33,311 nt of DNA, from positions 1-33,311 of the forward strand of contig DUQB01000241.1 of assembly GCA_012838035.1 (NCBI GenBank). The letters run 5' to 3'. Shown piece after piece: positions 16,864 to 24,974 of this stretch. Source of the stretch: Bacillota bacterium. Its GTDB lineage: Bacteria > Bacillota > Limnochordia > DTU080. The translations under genes were made by a program, and so were the position numbers. The notes below the pieces were generated by a model. The model was given only the letters and a program-made list of their open reading frames with translations. It made no database searches and was not told where the DNA came from. Each line of letters begins with the position of its first letter. Positions within the stretch are counted from its first letter, which is position 1.

Positions 16864-17856
16864 ATGAGCTATGGTGTTGTAACAGAAAACTGGTCGGATC
16901 AGGAAGTGTTTGTGCTCAGTGGACCAGATGGGGCTAAAGCAACCATTTTGCCCTGGGGAGCCAACCTCATTCAGTTGGCATTACCTGTCGGAAGGGCTGA
17001 TACTGCGGTGGAGCTCCTATCCGCACCGGAAGACTTCAAGGCTTTGGAAGAGAATCCTACGCGCTATGGATGTCCGATCCTCTATCCTTTCCCCAGCCGG
17101 ATATCCGCCGGGAGGTTCACGTTTGCAGGACAAGAGTTCCAAGTAGACGTGTATCCCGACGGTAACGCGCGTCACGGTTTTGTACATAACCGGATGTTTA
17201 CCGCAGCCGGATTAGGTTCAGGACCGGACGGCGCTTGGGTAACACTGGTTTTTGACGGCAACATAGCCGATATCCAAAGACAATTCCCCTTCCCGTTTGA
17301 GTTGACGATAACCTATCGTCTGGCCGAAGCTGAGTTAGCGGTGGATGTAACCGCTCGGAATGCCGGAGGTAGGCAGATGCCCATGGGATTCGGCTGGCAT
17401 CCGTATTTCAATATGCCGTTGTTGCCGGATGGAGATCGAGAGCAATGTCAATTGCAGGTCCCCACCTCTACGTACTGGGAATTAGCTGACGACTTGGTAC
17501 CTACCGGCAGACGTCTGCCGGTGAGCGGCCGCTTGGATCTGCGCTCAGGGTATTCTGTAGGAGAGACCATGTACGACGATATCCTTTCCGGTGTGGAGAG
17601 TGACGAAAACCACTGGTCGCATGCTTCGCTTCTCGATCAAGAAGCCAAGCTGAAAGCGACGGTGAGCGCCGGTCCTTCCTTCCGAGAATGGGTTATATAC
17701 ACCCCGCCGCAACGCGCTGCCGTTTGTTTGGAACCTTATACCTGCGTGGGCAACGCCTTTAACCTACATGCAGCCGGAGTAGATGCGGGTGTAATTGTTC
17801 TGGCGCCAGGTGAGAGTTGGTCGGACACCATGAAGGTAACCTTGTCACACTTATAA
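16864..17856 (+). CDS. Aldose 1-epimerase (mutarotase) family protein
   Basis: A 330-residue galactose-mutarotase-like beta-sandwich protein. Visible family features are YPFPSRISAGRFTFAG, NARHGFVHNRMF (first His), MGFGWHPYFNMP (catalytic-type His) and a C-terminal CLEPYTCVGNAFN with the Glu expected to act as base. It interconverts alpha and beta anomers of sugars, which fits its place after the sugar isomerase. ATG 16864 is preferred over ATG 16858 because AGGAG (16851-16855) is then 8 bases upstream instead of 2. The 15 bases around this site are identical to those before rhaI. It is the last gene of the operon that begins at the exporter or DUF554 gene. Confidence 0.87.
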   Translation: MSYGVVTENWSDQEVFVLSGPDGAKATILPWGANLIQLALPVGRADTAVELLSAPEDFKALEENPTRYGCPILYPFPSRISAGRFTFAGQEFQVDVYPDGNARHGFVHNRMFTAAGLGSGPDGAWVTLVFDGNIADIQRQFPFPFELTITYRLAEAELAVDVTARNAGGRQMPMGFGWHPYFNMPLLPDGDREQCQLQVPTSTYWELADDLVPTGRRLPVSGRLDLRSGYSVGETMYDDILSGVESDENHWSHASLLDQEAKLKATVSAGPSFREWVIYTPPQRAAVCLEPYTCVGNAFNLHAAGVDAGVIVLAPGESWSDTMKVTLSHL

Positions 17857-17873
17857 AATGCGCGAACATGTAC

Positions 17874-17903
17874 AGGTCGGCGATGCGCTTGTTTAGCCGG
17901 CCT
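17874..17903 (+). terminator. Possible terminator after the epimerase gene
   Basis: AGGTCGGC (17874-17881) pairs with GCCGGCCT (17896-17903) over 8 bp with one G-U pair and a 14-base loop, followed by CATTTCTT. Modest stem and weak T-run. Confidence 0.4.
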
Positions 17904-18003
17904 CATTTCTTACCCACAATTTGGACGTCGTGTGCGCCTTGCCGAGGCGGTATGCTGGAAGAGAGCCTTCATGGGCTTGCAGTTTAGATGCAGGAGGCGC
18001 ACG

Positions 18004-18474
18004 ATGCGTTTATACGACGTTTTGGTTCATCGAGTAAAAACGGGAATGACGGCAGTTCTCATATCATTGTTGTTGCCGGTTTCAGCTCACGCTGCTTTAG
18101 TGGAGTTGCGCACCGGACCGGCCGCAGCCATGGCCGTTCACGTGGAAACCGACTGGTCCAGGTTGAACCTGTTCGCCGGCGGCGGGTTGGCGCTACCAGG
18201 ATTTATCGGTTCGCCGCTGCGGCATCCATCTCTGACTTTCGGCGCACGCCTATATACGCAGGCAGATGCTGCTGTAAGACCCTATATTTCCACCCAATAC
18301 GGCTGGGTTATGCGTACAGACGGTCTGGAACCTTTTACCGGCGGCGGCCTCGGATTGGCATGGCATTTCGGGCCTGATATGGCCTATCGATTAACGGTGG
18401 AGACCGGCCTGCTCCTACGTAACTCCTGGGTACCATACCCCAGCGCTGGTTTGGGGCTGGCTGTAAAACTCTAG
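18004..18474 (+). CDS. Secreted small protein with barrel-like repeats, function unknown
   Basis: A 156-residue protein with a clear signal peptide: basic start (MRLYDVLVHRVKTG), hydrophobic core (MTAVLISLLLPVS) and an AHA cleavage site near residue 29-32. The mature part alternates Gly, aromatic and polar residues (LNLFAGGGLALPGF, PFTGGGLGLAWHFG, PSAGLGLAVKL), a pattern seen in small outer-membrane beta-barrels of diderm bacteria. In a presumed monoderm this is unexpected; it may be a spore-surface or cell-wall protein. ATG 18004 follows AGGAGG (17992-17997, spacing 6); the open frame further upstream has no such site. The gene converges on hpnE 23 bases away. Confidence 0.65.
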   Translation: MRLYDVLVHRVKTGMTAVLISLLLPVSAHAALVELRTGPAAAMAVHVETDWSRLNLFAGGGLALPGFIGSPLRHPSLTFGARLYTQADAAVRPYISTQYGWVMRTDGLEPFTGGGLGLAWHFGPDMAYRLTVETGLLLRNSWVPYPSAGLGLAVKL

Positions 18475-18497
18475 CTTTAGGACGACGTAACCTAAGC

Positions 18498-19829
18498 TTA
18501 GGCACGGCAGTAGCGGATGACCGCAGCGGCGGCGTCAATACCGCTGCGCACCGCTCCTTCCATGGTCGCCGGCAGGCCTGTAGCCGTATAATCGCCCGCC
18601 AGAAACAGGCCGGGAACAGAGGTTGTGTTGGTTGGGCGCCAGGTTTGCGCCATAGGATGGGTAGAGAATGTGGCAGCTTGGTGTTTGATCACGCGAGCAT
18701 TGATTAGGTCGGGTAGCGGCTGCCCGAAAGCCTTTTGCAGATGGCTTTCAGTCCAGCGGATAATCTGTGCGGCAGGGTAGGCGGCCAGTTCACCGGGGCA
18801 ACTGATCGATACCGCCAGTTCTTGGGCGCCGTCACTCTTGGTTTCAGGAAATACCCACAGGGCGGGCAGACCGGGAATGGCCAACACAGAGTGCTTGGTG
18901 AGCGCCTTATCGTAAGTGAGGAAAACGTCTACAATAGATTTGGCGGGCAGTTTTTGTACCGTCCTGAGGGCGCCATCTTCTGCTATGGTTGCGTTGCCAA
19001 CGCGTGGCAGCGTGGTGTAGGGAACGGCCAGTACTACCGCCTTAGCTGCGATTAGCCCGTTTTTTGTCAAAATGGAAAAGCAGCGTTCCTGTGCATTAAA
19101 AACTACTTGCTGCACCCTGCAGTTCATCCTGATCTCGCCGCCTCTTGCTTTTAGATACTGCGGCAGCGTCGCGTATAATCTCGATAAATCGCGCCCGGGA
19201 AACCCTAGTGCGGCTCCATGGTCGCATTCAAAGAAGGCTGTGCGAAATATCACCATGGCTAATGCGGCGCTCGCCTCCTCGGCAGGAGAGTTTAACGTCG
19301 GCGCACTAATCAGCTCCCAGATAAACCGTCTAGCCGCTAAAGACTGCTTGTGCCGTTGGAGCCATTGCGCAAAGGTTTCGTCGGGCATAACGGGCTCTCC
19401 GTGGCGGATCATCCATAAAGCACGAGCGACAAGGTGTTTGTCATGCAGCGACAAAAAGGGATACTTGATGAAGGCAGGCGCGAATGACAGGAGATCGGGA
19501 AGCGAAGTTGCATAGAAACGACCTGTCTTTCCCATGTGTAATACAACCAGAGCTAACTTTTTTTGCAGGTGGACCTGGGATTTGGTTCCCAAGCGCTCAA
19601 GCAACCGGATATACTCCGTATTACAGCGTAAGAACAGATGGCTGCCCACCGGTTGCGAGGTTCCGTCGGCCAGACGCACGGAGCCGGCACGCCCTCCCAA
19701 GCGCGAGCTCTGCTCCAATAGCATCACTGGGTAACCGGCATCCGCTAGTTCCACAGCGGCGGCTATCCCGGCCAAACCGGCGCCGACGACGACTACGGAG
19801 TTCAATCCGCCCACTTGGTGTGCGTCCAT
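18498..19829 (-). CDS. hpnE: Hydroxysqualene dehydroxylase HpnE (FAD-dependent)
   Basis: A protein of about 443 residues of the amine-oxidase/phytoene-desaturase fold. It has the FAD-binding VVVGAGLAGIAAAVELADAG motif, a second dinucleotide motif EQSSRLGGRAGS, and the C-terminal PGLFLAGDYTATGLPATMEG signature. In HpnCDE pathways it reduces hydroxysqualene to squalene. It follows hpnD and overlaps it. The start is uncertain: ATG 19829 (used here) and GTG 19838 have weak ribosome-binding sites, and TTG 19805 overlaps the hpnD stop as TTGA, giving a product that begins MNSVVVVGAGLAG. Coupled translation from hpnD is likely in all cases. Confidence 0.9.
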   Translation of the reverse strand: MDAHQVGGLNSVVVVGAGLAGIAAAVELADAGYPVMLLEQSSRLGGRAGSVRLADGTSQPVGSHLFLRCNTEYIRLLERLGTKSQVHLQKKLALVVLHMGKTGRFYATSLPDLLSFAPAFIKYPFLSLHDKHLVARALWMIRHGEPVMPDETFAQWLQRHKQSLAARRFIWELISAPTLNSPAEEASAALAMVIFRTAFFECDHGAALGFPGRDLSRLYATLPQYLKARGGEIRMNCRVQQVVFNAQERCFSILTKNGLIAAKAVVLAVPYTTLPRVGNATIAEDGALRTVQKLPAKSIVDVFLTYDKALTKHSVLAIPGLPALWVFPETKSDGAQELAVSISCPGELAAYPAAQIIRWTESHLQKAFGQPLPDLINARVIKHQAATFSTHPMAQTWRPTNTTSVPGLFLAGDYTATGLPATMEGAVRSGIDAAAAVIRYCRA

Positions 19830-20671
19830 TGCAACCACATCCCAAAGAGGATTTTCAGTTTTTGGCAGTGCGAAAGGCTGACGCGTTGGGAAAAGACATC
19901 GTAATCCAAGGCCTCTATGCGTCCCAGCAACTGGGAGTAGACGGTTTGCAGCACCAGGATGCAGGGGAGTGAGTGATGGGGTACAAGGGCGTTAAGCCGA
20001 GATCCTGACGTATAGTAATCACGGGCGCGTCGTACTTGAAACTGCATAAACCTACGCCACTGTTCCGTTACCACACCGGCCTCAAGGTCTGCAACCGTCA
20101 GCCCATACTCCGCCAACTCCTCTTGCGGCAGGTAAATGCGACCCATCTCCAAGTCTTCACGTACATCGCGCAGGATATTGGTGAGCTGCAGCGCAATTCC
20201 CATATCTTCAGCGTACCTAACAGCCTGTTTGTCTTGATAACCCAGCACCTGGATTACCAGCAATCCTACGGCGGAAGCCACCTTCCAGCAATAATCGCGC
20301 AGTTGGGTAAACGTGGCATAACGCTTTACGGTCAAATCCTGTTCTACGCCGTCAATAACAGCATGGAGTAATTTACCGGATATACCATACTGATCGATGA
20401 CATCCGCCAAAGCGATAAAAATGGCGTCGACCGCTCTCCCCGTCATGCAAGCGTTGAGCCTGGATCGGAGTTTCCTGAGCTCTTCGCGTCCCACAGCCGG
20501 TGAGGGCGCTAAGTCGGCGGCATCGTCTACTACGCGACAGAAACTGTATATTGCGCAAATGGCACGGCGTTGCGGCCGTTTAAGCGTGACGATCGCATAA
20601 TAAAAGTTCTTGGCTTCACGCCGGGTAAGCCTCATACACTCACGATAAGCCTGATCAAGCGTAGATTGCAA
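19802..20671 (-). CDS. hpnD: Presqualene diphosphate synthase HpnD
   Basis: A 289-residue head-to-head prenyl synthase joining two farnesyl diphosphates to presqualene diphosphate. The two Asp-rich Mg-binding motifs are visible: FCRVVDDAAD (Asp49, Asp53) and TNILRDVREDLEMGRIYLP. The frame is open to 20761, but TTG 20671 is chosen because GGAGG (20679-20683 on the minus strand) lies exactly 7 bases upstream and the product then starts MQSTLDQAYRECMRLTRREA, as usual for the family. It lies 49 bases after hpnC and overlaps hpnE. Confidence 0.93.
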   Translation of the reverse strand: MQSTLDQAYRECMRLTRREAKNFYYAIVTLKRPQRRAICAIYSFCRVVDDAADLAPSPAVGREELRKLRSRLNACMTGRAVDAIFIALADVIDQYGISGKLLHAVIDGVEQDLTVKRYATFTQLRDYCWKVASAVGLLVIQVLGYQDKQAVRYAEDMGIALQLTNILRDVREDLEMGRIYLPQEELAEYGLTVADLEAGVVTEQWRRFMQFQVRRARDYYTSGSRLNALVPHHSLPCILVLQTVYSQLLGRIEALDYDVFSQRVSLSHCQKLKILFGMWLQWTHTKWAD

Positions 20672-20720
20672 AGCAAAACCTCCAGGCAGGATACTATGGC
20701 TACAGTAGCAGGTGGTTGTC

Positions 20721-21569
20721 TCAACGTCGCTTTCTACCAAATAGAAATAAGGCTTGTACACCTAGGCGCACAAGGTGGCTTTTACTCAAGGTCGGTCGGT
20801 AACTGAAAATCCGATCCCGATTAGCGCGCACTGCGTCCAAAATAGCCATACCGCCTAATGAGAACAAGCTGACGTTATAAGCCTCACGTCGTTTGAGTAA
20901 ATTGAGCAGCTCCAAGCCCGTTTGAAAAAGCGGCGCCGTCTTGTCGCACAAAGTGGCTATCAACTGGGCGGAAGCAGCAGAGTTGCGGCCATTTAACACA
21001 TCGTCCGCGCTTATCCCTGTTTTCACCAGTTCTTCCATAGGGATGTAGATACGGTTACATGCCGCGTCGCAACTGATATCCTGCCAGAAATTCACCAACT
21101 GTAGCGCGGTACATGTCGCATTCGCGAGTTGTATGCGACATGTATCGGTATAACCCAGCAAGGCCAGGTACAGTTCACCTACCGGGTTGGCTGAGTAATG
21201 ACAATAATCCAATAGCTGCTGCCAGTTTTGGTACCGATGCCGTACTTGATCGCGTCTGTTGGCCTCTATGAGTCGTAAAAAAGGCTCCGCCCGCAATTGG
21301 TGCTTCCTGATGGTATCCTGCAACCTGACCAGAACCGGGTACTTAGGAGTACCAGTGAAACAACGCAAGAGTTCCTCTTCCCATTGCGCGAGCAACGCCA
21401 GGCGATCGCCTTCGGCTTCATCCCCTATATCATCGACCGTGCGGCAGTAAGCATATAAGTTGGCTACGTCCGTACGCAAGTGTCGGGGAAGTAGCCAGGA
21501 CAGCACCGTGAAATTCTCGTAATGGCTTCTAGTTAAAGCCATTACGTCTATTGCCTTCTCAATCGTCAT
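20721..21569 (-). CDS. hpnC: Hydroxysqualene synthase HpnC
   Basis: A 282-residue squalene/phytoene synthase family enzyme, first gene of the hpnCDE operon; it converts presqualene diphosphate to hydroxysqualene. Asp motifs are YCRTVDDIGDEAEGD and VNFWQDISCDAACNRIYIP. The HYENFTVLSWLLPRHLRTD segment is typical of HpnC. ATG 21569 is used; TTG 21590 is in frame but sits nearly at the predicted transcript start and lacks a ribosome-binding site. The extended -10 at 21602-21610 would start a short leader. Confidence 0.93.
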   Translation of the reverse strand: MTIEKAIDVMALTRSHYENFTVLSWLLPRHLRTDVANLYAYCRTVDDIGDEAEGDRLALLAQWEEELLRCFTGTPKYPVLVRLQDTIRKHQLRAEPFLRLIEANRRDQVRHRYQNWQQLLDYCHYSANPVGELYLALLGYTDTCRIQLANATCTALQLVNFWQDISCDAACNRIYIPMEELVKTGISADDVLNGRNSAASAQLIATLCDKTAPLFQTGLELLNLLKRREAYNVSLFSLGGMAILDAVRANRDRIFSYRPTLSKSHLVRLGVQALFLFGRKRR

Positions 21570-21601
21570 CAACGGCTCACTCTCAGCCAATACCGGATAT
21601 A

Positions 21602-21610
21602 ATCATAGCA
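21602..21610 (-). promoter_or_regulatory. Extended -10 promoter element for hpnCDE
   Basis: On the minus strand, TGC then TATGAT (21607 down to 21602), a TGn extended -10 without a clear -35. It lies about 33 bases before ATG 21569. Confidence 0.45.
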
Positions 21611-21710
21611 TGTCCTTCTAGACGGGGAATGCGTATCCCTGCCGGAGGATTTGCGGACATTTCAGTCTGATATTTCAGTGCGCACCAGTGCGGAGGATCA
21701 GAGGTATTCA

Positions 21711-21800
21711 ATGACGAACAGCAGAGTAGTTCAGCGGTTTGACCGCTGTGCGCGATTTGGCTTGGCCGGTGTTCGTTATGGACCGGGTGCAAGGTCCTGA
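21711..21800 (+). CDS. Candidate 29-residue Arg-rich leader ORF before the HTH-MBL gene
   Basis: ATG 21711 has AGAGG about 5-6 bases upstream and encodes MTNSRVVQRFDRCARFGLAG, VRYGPGARS, ending at TGA 21798, 13 bases before ATG 21814. The position is right for a leader peptide, but size and composition do not exclude chance. Confidence 0.25.
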   Translation: MTNSRVVQRFDRCARFGLAGVRYGPGARS

Positions 21801-21813
21801 AAAGAGGTGCGAG

Positions 21814-22632
21814 ATGATCGAAGACGGTTTCGGTGATATTATCGGTAAAGCGCGTGCAGGTATGGGAATGACGTTAAAACAGCTGGCCCATGTGACGCAA
21901 TTGGCGGTAGAGAGAGTGCGTCTGCTGGAAGAGTGCGAAGACGACCCTACGCAAGAAGAGTGCCGGCGGTTGGCGCTTGCCTTACATCTGCACCCCGGGG
22001 CTCTCGAGCAGATTGCCCGTAGAGACTACTTGCCGTATGTACTTCAAAATGCAGATATCCGTGTATACTCTTGTCAGGTGAGCGCCATGCGCGCGAATGC
22101 GTACTTGTGTGTAGAGCAAGCCAAAATGGCGGCGTTATTGGTAGATCCGGGCGGTGATGTTTCCACCTTGCTTCAATTGGTGGAGAAAAATGATCTGACG
22201 CTTGCAGGCGTTCTCATCACTCATGGGCATGCGGATCACACCGCAGGCGCGGCAGTAGTCGCCAATCGGTTCCGGCTACCGGTTTTAGCGCATCCGCAGG
22301 AGTATGTCACTGAGAGGTCGGCTGCGCTCAACGGCACTGGGAGCTACCACGTAGGCCCAATCAGCGTGCGTGCTCTGCACTGCCCAGGTCATACGCAACA
22401 TGGTTATGCATTTATGGTGGGAGATGCTTTGTTCACCGGAGACACGCTGTTTGCCGGTTCAATGGGACGCACCCGTTCAGTCACGGCCTACAGCCGGCTG
22501 TTAGAGTCGGGTCGTCGATTGCTTGCTCTCTCACCTTTAATCCGCATATACCCCGGACACGGACCTGTGACTACCGTGGAGCAGGAACGAATGAACAATC
22601 CATTTTTGGCTGAGTACTACAGCCAAATATAA
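21814..22632 (+). CDS. Helix-turn-helix / metallo-beta-lactamase fusion hydrolase
   Basis: A 272-residue protein with two parts. Residues about 1-67 look like an XRE-type helix-turn-helix (IIGKARAGMGMTLKQLAHVT followed by AVERVRLLEECEDDPTQEE). Residues about 80-272 are a glyoxalase II-like metallo-beta-lactamase fold with THGHADHTAG (His137, His139, Asp141, His142), CPGHTQHG, GDALFTGDTLF and IYPGHGP, so all usual metal ligands are present. Such folds hydrolyse thioesters such as S-lactoylglutathione-type substrates. The N-terminal DNA-binding-like domain makes the architecture unusual. ATG 21814 follows AAGAGGTG; longer in-frame starts lack a site. mutY begins 14 bases after its stop. Confidence 0.82.
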   Translation: MIEDGFGDIIGKARAGMGMTLKQLAHVTQLAVERVRLLEECEDDPTQEECRRLALALHLHPGALEQIARRDYLPYVLQNADIRVYSCQVSAMRANAYLCVEQAKMAALLVDPGGDVSTLLQLVEKNDLTLAGVLITHGHADHTAGAAVVANRFRLPVLAHPQEYVTERSAALNGTGSYHVGPISVRALHCPGHTQHGYAFMVGDALFTGDTLFAGSMGRTRSVTAYSRLLESGRRLLALSPLIRIYPGHGPVTTVEQERMNNPFLAEYYSQI

Positions 22633-22646
22633 TAACGAGGTGCTAT

Positions 22647-23834
22647 TTGTCCATACAATCCCCGAGTCGGTTGACACAGGATCTACTTCATGACGTACAG
22701 ACCGCTTTATTGTCTTGGTATGCTGTTCATGCCCGACAGTTGCCGTGGCGCGACACCACGAACCCCTACGCAGTATGGGTTTCCGAGGTGATGCTGCAGC
22801 AGACGCAAGTGAAGACAGTTATCCCGTACTACAACCGGTTTATGCGGCAGTTTCCCTCGCTAAGCGCCTTGGCTGCGGCAAGTGACGATGATTTGGCCAT
22901 GGCTTGGGCCGGTTTAGGGTATTACCGCCGGGTGAGGAATCTACAGGCTGCAGTCAGGCAGGTAATAGCTCACCATCAGGGCAAGGTTCCTGATGACTGG
23001 CAGGTTTTTCGCAGCTTACCCGGCGTCGGCGACTATACCGCAGGTGCGGTTCTCTCCATTGCCTACCAAAAACCCTACCCGGCGGTTGATGGCAACGTTA
23101 AGCGTGTCTTAGCCCGATTCTTCGCCGTCGATGCGCCTTTGGAAAAGGCTGCGACGTTTGCTCGTATCAAACAGTATGCGCAAGAGCTTCTGCCGCATCA
23201 CGCGCCGGGATTGTTTAACCAGGCGTTGATGGAGCTAGGGGCGTTGGTATGTACGCCAAAACGGCCCCAATGCGACATATGTCCAGTAGCTGTCTGGTGT
23301 AAGGCACGTCTTATGGGTAACGCAATGCAACTACCGGTGCGCCTGCCGCGTAAGAAACCACGGCCGGCGGTACGCGTGTGCGGCGTGATCCGTGCAGGGG
23401 AGAAAACGCTGTTTAAGCGCCGAACACATGGGGTATTGCAGGGTTACTGGGAGTTGCCCGGTCGGCAGTTGGAAGAAGGAGAAAAAGTGGATTTCGGAGT
23501 ACGGCAACTAGCCTGTCATTTGAGTCATCGCGGTCTTGCGGTGCGGCCTGGGCGGTACTTGGGCGCTGTTGCTCATACCTTCTCGCATGTGCGGTGGCAC
23601 GTGCACATCTACGCTTTAGACCTCATTTCTGTAAGCGAGCGCTGGGCAATCGACTCTCCTGATGTTCGTGAACCTGGCACCATGTATACCGCAGGGGAAG
23701 AGCAAGACATTTGGGCTTGGCTGACGCCGCAAGAGGTCCGAGCGACGGGCCTGCCCGTCGCCTTGCGCAGAATCTTGGATAAAGCTGAGCTTAAGCCGGT
23801 CGAGAGTGCCGCCGGCGATGCGAACATCACTTAA
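22647..23834 (+). CDS. mutY: A/G-specific adenine DNA glycosylase
   Basis: A 395-residue MutY that removes adenine mispaired with 8-oxoguanine. It has the catalytic Glu47 in WVSEVMLQQTQV, helix-hairpin-helix LPGVGDYTAGAV, catalytic Asp148 in YPAVDGNVKRV, and the 4Fe-4S cysteines C202, C209, C212 and C218 (C-x6-C-x2-C-x5-C). A NUDIX-like C-terminal domain for 8-oxoG recognition follows (from about residue 235; GVLQGYWELPGRQLEEGE). Start TTG 22647 has GAGGTG 4-5 bases upstream. It is in the same operon as the HTH-MBL gene and its end overlaps the convergent ispH by 4 bases. Confidence 0.94.
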   Translation: MSIQSPSRLTQDLLHDVQTALLSWYAVHARQLPWRDTTNPYAVWVSEVMLQQTQVKTVIPYYNRFMRQFPSLSALAAASDDDLAMAWAGLGYYRRVRNLQAAVRQVIAHHQGKVPDDWQVFRSLPGVGDYTAGAVLSIAYQKPYPAVDGNVKRVLARFFAVDAPLEKAATFARIKQYAQELLPHHAPGLFNQALMELGALVCTPKRPQCDICPVAVWCKARLMGNAMQLPVRLPRKKPRPAVRVCGVIRAGEKTLFKRRTHGVLQGYWELPGRQLEEGEKVDFGVRQLACHLSHRGLAVRPGRYLGAVAHTFSHVRWHVHIYALDLISVSERWAIDSPDVREPGTMYTAGEEQDIWAWLTPQEVRATGLPVALRRILDKAELKPVESAAGDANIT

Positions 23835-24706
23835 GAGGGGTCAAACTTCTCGAGCCAACTGATCACTTCCCGCGTGAGATGTGTGGGCGTGGAAGACCCT
23901 GAGGTTACGGCAACGCTGTTCTTACCTATGAACCATTCCGGCTGCAGTTCATTGACGTTGTCCACTAGGTAAGCCGGTTTGTCGGCGCGTTTTTTTACAA
24001 TTTCAACCAACCGGTTCGAGTTGTTGGAACGGGAATCGCCGACTACGACGACTACGTCAACCTCCATAGCCGCCCTGGCACAAGCTTCTTGCCTTTGTTG
24101 GGTCGCCAAGCATATTTCGTTGTAGATCTCCACCCGCGGGTACATCTGCTTGATGTGTTGGAGTAGTTCATGAGTATCCCAGAGGCTCAGCGTCGTCTGA
24201 TTAGTCACGGCCAGCGGCACCTCGTCCGGTAGCCGCAGCGCATCTACCTGTGCTTTGTTTTCTACCAGGTGGACCTTATCCGGAGCCTCGCCGACTACTC
24301 CTTCGGACTCGGGATGATCCCTTTTTCCTATATAGATAATGTGATACCCCTTTGCTACCAGGTCCTTAACCAACTCATGGGTGCGGGTGACGTCCGGACA
24401 GGTAGCGTCGATGATGGTGAGACCGCGCTCTATAGCCCTTTTCTTTACCTCAGGCGAAACGCCGTGAGCCGTGAAGATAACGGTGCCTGTGTCTAAGGTT
24501 TCGAGCAGCTTAAGGCGATCGGGTCCGTCAAGCGTGATGATGTCTTCGGATTCTAGAGAATCGACGACATGACGGTTGTGTACGATCAAGCCTAGGATGT
24601 AAATTGGTCGCGGCAGCGCCGGGTTTTTGGCGGCATTGCGCACCATTTGAACCGCATCCACCACACCGTAGCAGTATCCTCGCGGCGACACCTTAACAAC
24701 TTGCAT
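23831..24706 (-). CDS. ispH: 4-hydroxy-3-methylbut-2-enyl diphosphate reductase
   Basis: A 291-residue IspH, the last enzyme of the MEP isoprenoid pathway; it makes isopentenyl and dimethylallyl diphosphate. The 4Fe-4S ligands are Cys12 in RGYCYGV, the Cys of DATCPDVTRTH and the Cys of NEICLATQQRQEA; substrate-binding His residues are in VHNRHVV, TAHGVSP and HPESEGVVG, the last with the conserved Glu. ATG 24706 has GAGGTG upstream. It supplies precursors for the squalene genes nearby but has its own promoter-like sequence. Confidence 0.95.
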   Translation of the reverse strand: MQVVKVSPRGYCYGVVDAVQMVRNAAKNPALPRPIYILGLIVHNRHVVDSLESEDIITLDGPDRLKLLETLDTGTVIFTAHGVSPEVKKRAIERGLTIIDATCPDVTRTHELVKDLVAKGYHIIYIGKRDHPESEGVVGEAPDKVHLVENKAQVDALRLPDEVPLAVTNQTTLSLWDTHELLQHIKQMYPRVEIYNEICLATQQRQEACARAAMEVDVVVVVGDSRSNNSNRLVEIVKKRADKPAYLVDNVNELQPEWFIGKNSVAVTSGSSTPTHLTREVISWLEKFDPS

Positions 24707-24731
24707 GACAACACCTCTATTGTTGTGCTAC

Positions 24732-24761
24732 ATTCTACCTGCCGCTTCGTACTCATTACAA
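24732..24761 (-). promoter_or_regulatory. Housekeeping-type promoter for ispH
   Basis: On the minus strand, TTGTAA (24761 down to 24756) and TAGAAT (24737 down to 24732) separated by 18 bases; 4/6 and 5/6 matches to the consensus. It would give a leader of about 20 bases containing the GAGGTG site. Confidence 0.5.
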
Positions 24762-24781
24762 CACATAGCCTGTAGGATATG

Positions 24782-24830
24782 CAAGGATCACCATGCGGAG
24801 ATGCGGTAAACTTATTGAGGTAGATCCTTG
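24782..24830. repeat. 8-bp inverted repeat in the ispH/arsR divergent region
   Basis: CAAGGATC (24782-24789) and GATCCTTG (24823-24830) with a 33-base spacer. Role unknown; it lies between the ispH promoter and the arsR operator. Confidence 0.3.
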
Positions 24831-24901
24831 TGAATGCAGTTGCACGTTAACATTTCTTGAACTAGGAAGGAGCAAAAAGATCGGAGAGGAATACCCTGCA
24901 T

Positions 24902-24941
24902 ATATCATCATATTGATATGAATGAATATGTAAGTTACAAC
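24902..24941 (+). promoter_or_regulatory. Candidate ArsR operator overlapping a promoter
   Basis: ATATCA (24902-24907), TCATAT, TGATAT (24914-24919) form an AT-rich dyad like those bound by ArsR-family repressors; a second pair CATATT/AATATG extends to about 24930. TTGATA at 24913-24918 and TACAAC at 24936-24941, 17 bases apart, could be a weak promoter, so a bound repressor would cover the -35. The first gene of the operon starts 34 bases downstream. Confidence 0.4.
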
Positions 24942-24974
24942 ACGATCGTCAGCATCCGGAAGCGGGGTGAGAGC

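Noticed and set aside
18491-18502. 12-bp palindrome CCTAAGCTTAGG at the hpnE stop
   Set aside because: Short, no loop or T-run; too little to call a terminator or protein site.
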